Below, piece after piece: positions 5,566 to 7,999 of a stretch of DNA of 7,999 bases. The stretch covers positions 1 to 7,999 of the forward strand of contig JAFAAJ010000133.1 in assembly GCA_023426625.1 (NCBI GenBank), given 5' to 3'. The notes below the pieces were generated by a model that worked only from the letters and a program-made list of their open reading frames with translations, had not been told where the DNA came from and did not search any database. Numbering within the stretch: position 1 is the stretch's first letter; every line of letters begins with the position of its first letter. The DNA is from Bacteroidota bacterium. GTDB lineage: Bacteria > Bacteroidota > Bacteroidia > Flavobacteriales > Weeksellaceae. The translations under genes were made by a program, and so were the position numbers.

Positions 5566-6489
5566 TTAGTGTATGTTTTTAATTAAATGGGTGATTTCTT
5601 CAAAAGATTCACATTGGTGTTGCATATTATTTTGGGAAATTTTCCATGCAGGATCCTGAAATTCAAAATGAAAGGAAGAAAGGTCTTTCCGAAAATTTTT
5701 CTGTAGCAACGAATACAACATCTCCTTATAGAAAGCAGGAGCAACAATAACGGGAGCAACAAAACTCTCATTGATCTGGAACAATGATGCATTCGTTAAT
5801 TCTTCGTGTCGAATAAGAACATCTTCAACAATTCCGGAATATAAATGATTGTTTTTCACGTACCAGATCTTATCGGCAAACTCTTTAGCCAATCGCCAGT
5901 CGTGGGAAGAAAAAAGGATAAGTTTGTTTTGCTCTTTAGCTAACTTACGAAGTGTTTTCAGAATAATGATCTTATTTTTCTCATCAAGATGTGTGGTAGG
6001 CTCATCCAGAATAATGATAGGAGAGTTTTGCGTTAAAGCCCTTCCGATAAAAGCTTTTTGAAGATTTCCATCCGAAAGGTTCCGAAGAAGGGTATGCTTA
6101 TACTGATCGAGCTCCAGTTCCTGAATGATCCCAGAAACTTCCTCTCTATCCTGTTTCTTTAATTCAAAATAAAAAGGATAATAGATATATTTTCCTAAGG
6201 AAATAAGGTCTTCAACGGTATAATTCTGTGGAATGACCGATTTTGAAAAAACAACCGCAATATTCTCCGCAATTTCTTTAACGGAAAGGTTTTTAATATT
6301 CTTATTATTGATCAGAATTTCACCGCTCAATAAAGGTATCTGATGCAATATAGATTTGATGAGGGTGGTTTTTCCCACACCATTATTCCCGATCAATAGG
6401 CAAACATCTCCCAAATCCAGAGTAGCTTCTGCATTTGAAATGAGAGTGGTATTATAACCGATGTTTGTTTTCTTGATCTGTAGGTGCAT
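5566..6489 (-). CDS. ABC transporter ATP-binding protein, FecE/BtuD type (iron chelate, heme or cobalamin uptake)
   Basis: A 307-residue cytoplasmic ATPase that would energise the FecCD-type permease encoded just upstream. Walker A is GNNGVGKTT at 34-42, the signature is LSDGN at 138-142 (usually LSGGQ), Walker B is IIILDEP at 158-164, the D-loop is HLD at 167-169, and the switch histidine is H196 (SSHDW). Where a Q-loop glutamine is usual (VPQ) the sequence reads VFSK at 80-83, so that residue is absent or displaced. FecE proteins are about 255 residues; here a tail of about 65-75 residues follows the ATPase core (about 235-307), of no recognised domain, containing an APVIVAPAFY patch. The ATG at 6489 gives a normal ABC N-terminus. 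The permease stop is 48 bp upstream. Substrate cannot be told from this gene. Confidence 0.9.
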   Translation of the reverse strand: MHLQIKKTNIGYNTTLISNAEATLDLGDVCLLIGNNGVGKTTLIKSILHQIPLLSGEILINNKNIKNLSVKEIAENIAVVFSKSVIPQNYTVEDLISLGKYIYYPFYFELKKQDREEVSGIIQELELDQYKHTLLRNLSDGNLQKAFIGRALTQNSPIIILDEPTTHLDEKNKIIILKTLRKLAKEQNKLILFSSHDWRLAKEFADKIWYVKNNHLYSGIVEDVLIRHEELTNASLFQINESFVAPVIVAPAFYKEMLYSLLQKNFRKDLSSFHFEFQDPAWKISQNNMQHQCESFEEITHLIKNIH

Positions 6490-6537
6490 TCTATTAGTTT
6501 ATGAATGGTTTATATTTATGATTCCTAATCCTTAAAG

Positions 6538-7509
6538 TTAAACTTTATTCTGTCTCAAAAGCATCATCAGGATCACCGGAATCCCAAACACAGAGCTTAT
6601 TACATTTAAAGGAATCATCGTTTTTTCAGCAACAATGGAAAACAAAAGCATGATCAGCATTCCCAGAAACATATTCAGGATCCATTGCTGCCAGAGTTTT
6701 GCCGGATTGTAGATAAGCCTGCAAAAATGGGGAACAATAATTCCAATAAATAAAATAGGTCCTAAAAAAGCGGTAACAGAAGCTGAAAGCAGGGAAGAAG
6801 CAACAATGATCAGTATCTTTAAATGCTGTAAATTCACGCCTAAACTTTGTGCATACGAATTCCCTAAAGAGTTTCCTATAAGTGGCTTGATCGTCTTAAA
6901 ACAAATGAATAATCCAATAAGAACCAATGCAGATAAAACACCGATCTGCCCCCTCGTTACCATATTATTAGCTCCAAAAGACCATAAAATATAGTTTTTT
7001 AAGCTCTGATTTTCAGCATATAACTGTAATAATGAGACAATAGCTCCCGCAAAAGCAGAAACCAGAAACCCGAAAATGATGAGATAAGATTTATCCTGAA
7101 ATTTATTGGACATGGATATCAAAACCAACATAAGAGATAAACTTCCGATGATTGCGGATAAGCTCAGGAAACTGTTTTGCAGAAATTCAGGAAGAAAAAT
7201 ATGGGCAGACAAAAGAATGTAAAATGCAACAGATAAACTGGCCACAGAAGTAATTCCTAAAATATCCGGTCCTGCTAACGGATTCTGGAAATATTCCTGC
7301 ATCAGGAAACCTGAAGTAGGAATGGAAATCCCGGCTAAAAGCATTGCTAAAACCCGATTGATCCGAATCTCCGCGATCTGGCTGTTGGCAGAATCCTGAA
7401 AGAAATCCTGAAAATTTAAGCTTAAAAATCCTGTGTTCAGATTAATGATCGCAGTAAAGATGATAGCGACCAGAAATACCAAACATAGGATCCTGAATTT
7501 TTGTGACAT
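6538..7509 (-). CDS. FecCD-family ABC transporter permease
   Basis: A 323-residue, very hydrophobic inner-membrane protein, close to the usual 320-340 residues for permeases importing siderophore-iron, heme or vitamin B12. The first membrane segment is residues 7-23. The family signature near the second segment reads LLAGISIPTSGFLMQEYFQNPLAGPDILGI at 57-86, split here as LLAGISIPTSGFLMQ then EYFQNPLAGPDILGI. The coupling region that docks on the ATPase is around 213-230 (NSLGNSYAQSLGVNL), followed by LGPILFIGIIVPHFCRLI at 249-266. About ten membrane helices are expected from hydrophobic runs. The start is 21 bp after the stop of the thioredoxin-like gene and the ATPase follows 48 bp downstream, so the three are probably co-transcribed. 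The periplasmic binding protein is not in the window. Family sure; substrate unknown. Confidence 0.93.
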   Translation of the reverse strand: MSQKFRILCLVFLVAIIFTAIINLNTGFLSLNFQDFFQDSANSQIAEIRINRVLAMLLAGISIPTSGFLMQEYFQNPLAGPDILGITSVASLSVAFYILLSAHIFLPEFLQNSFLSLSAIIGSLSLMLVLISMSNKFQDKSYLIIFGFLVSAFAGAIVSLLQLYAENQSLKNYILWSFGANNMVTRGQIGVLSALVLIGLFICFKTIKPLIGNSLGNSYAQSLGVNLQHLKILIIVASSLLSASVTAFLGPILFIGIIVPHFCRLIYNPAKLWQQWILNMFLGMLIMLLFSIVAEKTMIPLNVISSVFGIPVILMMLLRQNKV

Positions 7510-7530
7510 TATCAGAAAGAATTCTGTAAA

Positions 7531-7999
7531 TTATTTTAGAAAAGAATCGATTTTAGAATTCAGCATATCTTCTGTCATCATTCCTACAACCTCATCTGTT
7601 TTATCTCCTTTTTTTAGGTAAGTGAAAGGAATCGAACCACCGTCCCACTGCTTGAAGTTATTCTTAAAAAAGTTCTGATCCAGTTTTTGTCCGTCCAGTA
7701 AAACAATATGTTCTGAAAGGTTATTTTCTTCTCCAAATCTTTTTACAGCTCCGTCCCAGTCTGCTTTGTTATCTAGGCTTATAAACGTGAATTTTACTGG
7801 TTTTCCTTTCAGTTCCTGCATTTTATTCTTAAAATGGGGGATTTCTCTCATACATGGACCACACCACGTTGCAAAGAAGTTGGTAACATATAAAGTATCG
7901 CTGCTTTTGGCAAGATATTTTCCTACATTTTCAGGAGAAACCTCGGGTAGAGGCGAAGAAATAGTTGCCGGTTCCATATTTTCATTTACGGAAATAGAG
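7531..7999 (-). CDS. TlpA-like thioredoxin-fold thiol-disulfide oxidoreductase (5' end outside window)
   Basis: An extracytoplasmic-type thioredoxin fold. From the internal methionine at 7977 the protein is 148 residues, with FFATWCGPCMREIP at 34-47 (redox cysteines C39 and C42) and the cis-proline loop GGSIPFTY (P117). The frame is open upstream of 7977 to the window edge (SISVNEN precedes the methionine), and TlpA/ResA-like proteins are normally exported with a signal peptide or lipoprotein signal, so the true start is probably beyond 7999 and the gene is partial here. It would reduce or isomerise disulfides in periplasmic proteins, for example in cytochrome c maturation. It lies 21 bp upstream of the FecCD permease gene; the pairing hints at heme or iron handling but does not prove it. 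Confidence 0.88.
   Translation of the reverse strand, partial: SISVNENMEPATISSPLPEVSPENVGKYLAKSSDTLYVTNFFATWCGPCMREIPHFKNKMQELKGKPVKFTFISLDNKADWDGAVKRFGEENNLSEHIVLLDGQKLDQNFFKNNFKQWDGGSIPFTYLKKGDKTDEVVGMMTEDMLNSKIDSFLK

Noticed and set aside
5583..5792. Second minus-strand frame of 69 codons inside the ABC ATPase tail
   Set aside because: Out of frame with the ATPase, low-complexity leucine run, no start signal; a shadow.

Overview
The window looks like a chromosomal segment of a Bacteroidota flavobacterium, probably a Chryseobacterium relative. The evidence is the AT-rich spacers, starts preceded by A/T-rich rather than Shine-Dalgarno sequence, a TAnnTTTG-type promoter box, four-helix-bundle (IVP/bAvd-like) genes in spacers, and the protein flavour. 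The genus is inferred; no rRNA is present. Every gene supported here is on the minus strand, so transcription runs from 7999 towards 1.

Upstream block (7999 to 5566): a TlpA-like thiol-disulfide oxidoreductase (start beyond the window), a FecCD-type permease and a FecE/BtuD-type ATPase lie 21 and 48 bp apart and probably form one operon. The transporter should import an iron chelate, heme or cobalamin. No substrate-binding protein is visible, and the ATPase has an altered Q-loop, an altered signature motif and an extra C-terminal tail.

Control region (5565 to 5403): 163 bp containing a 24-bp imperfect palindrome, an 18-bp perfect palindrome with the same core (TATGCATGCATA) centred 83 bp away, and a TAAATTTG promoter-like box beside the first. 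This is best read as the operator/promoter of the MarR gene that follows.

Downstream block (5402 to 1): marR, fadN (3-hydroxyacyl-CoA dehydrogenase/enoyl-CoA hydratase fusion), fadA (thiolase) and fadE (acyl-CoA dehydrogenase, cut by the window edge). The fad order matches the Bacillus subtilis fadN-fadA-fadE (yusLKJ) operon. Together the enzymes cover the beta-oxidation cycle; MarR probably senses an acyl-CoA or fatty acid.

The unusual signal is in the two fad spacers. fadA/fadE holds an intact 119-aa four-helix-bundle gene flanked by AT-only inverted repeats. fadN/fadA holds an unlisted, truncated remnant of a different four-helix-bundle gene (2330..2497), bounded by an 18-bp imperfect inverted repeat. 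In both cases the outer repeat edge lies exactly 2 nt after the stop codon of the preceding enzyme gene. This suggests repeated, operon-tolerated insertion of small mobile-like cassettes carrying this poorly understood family. No CRISPR array, tRNA, rRNA or classical transposase was seen.
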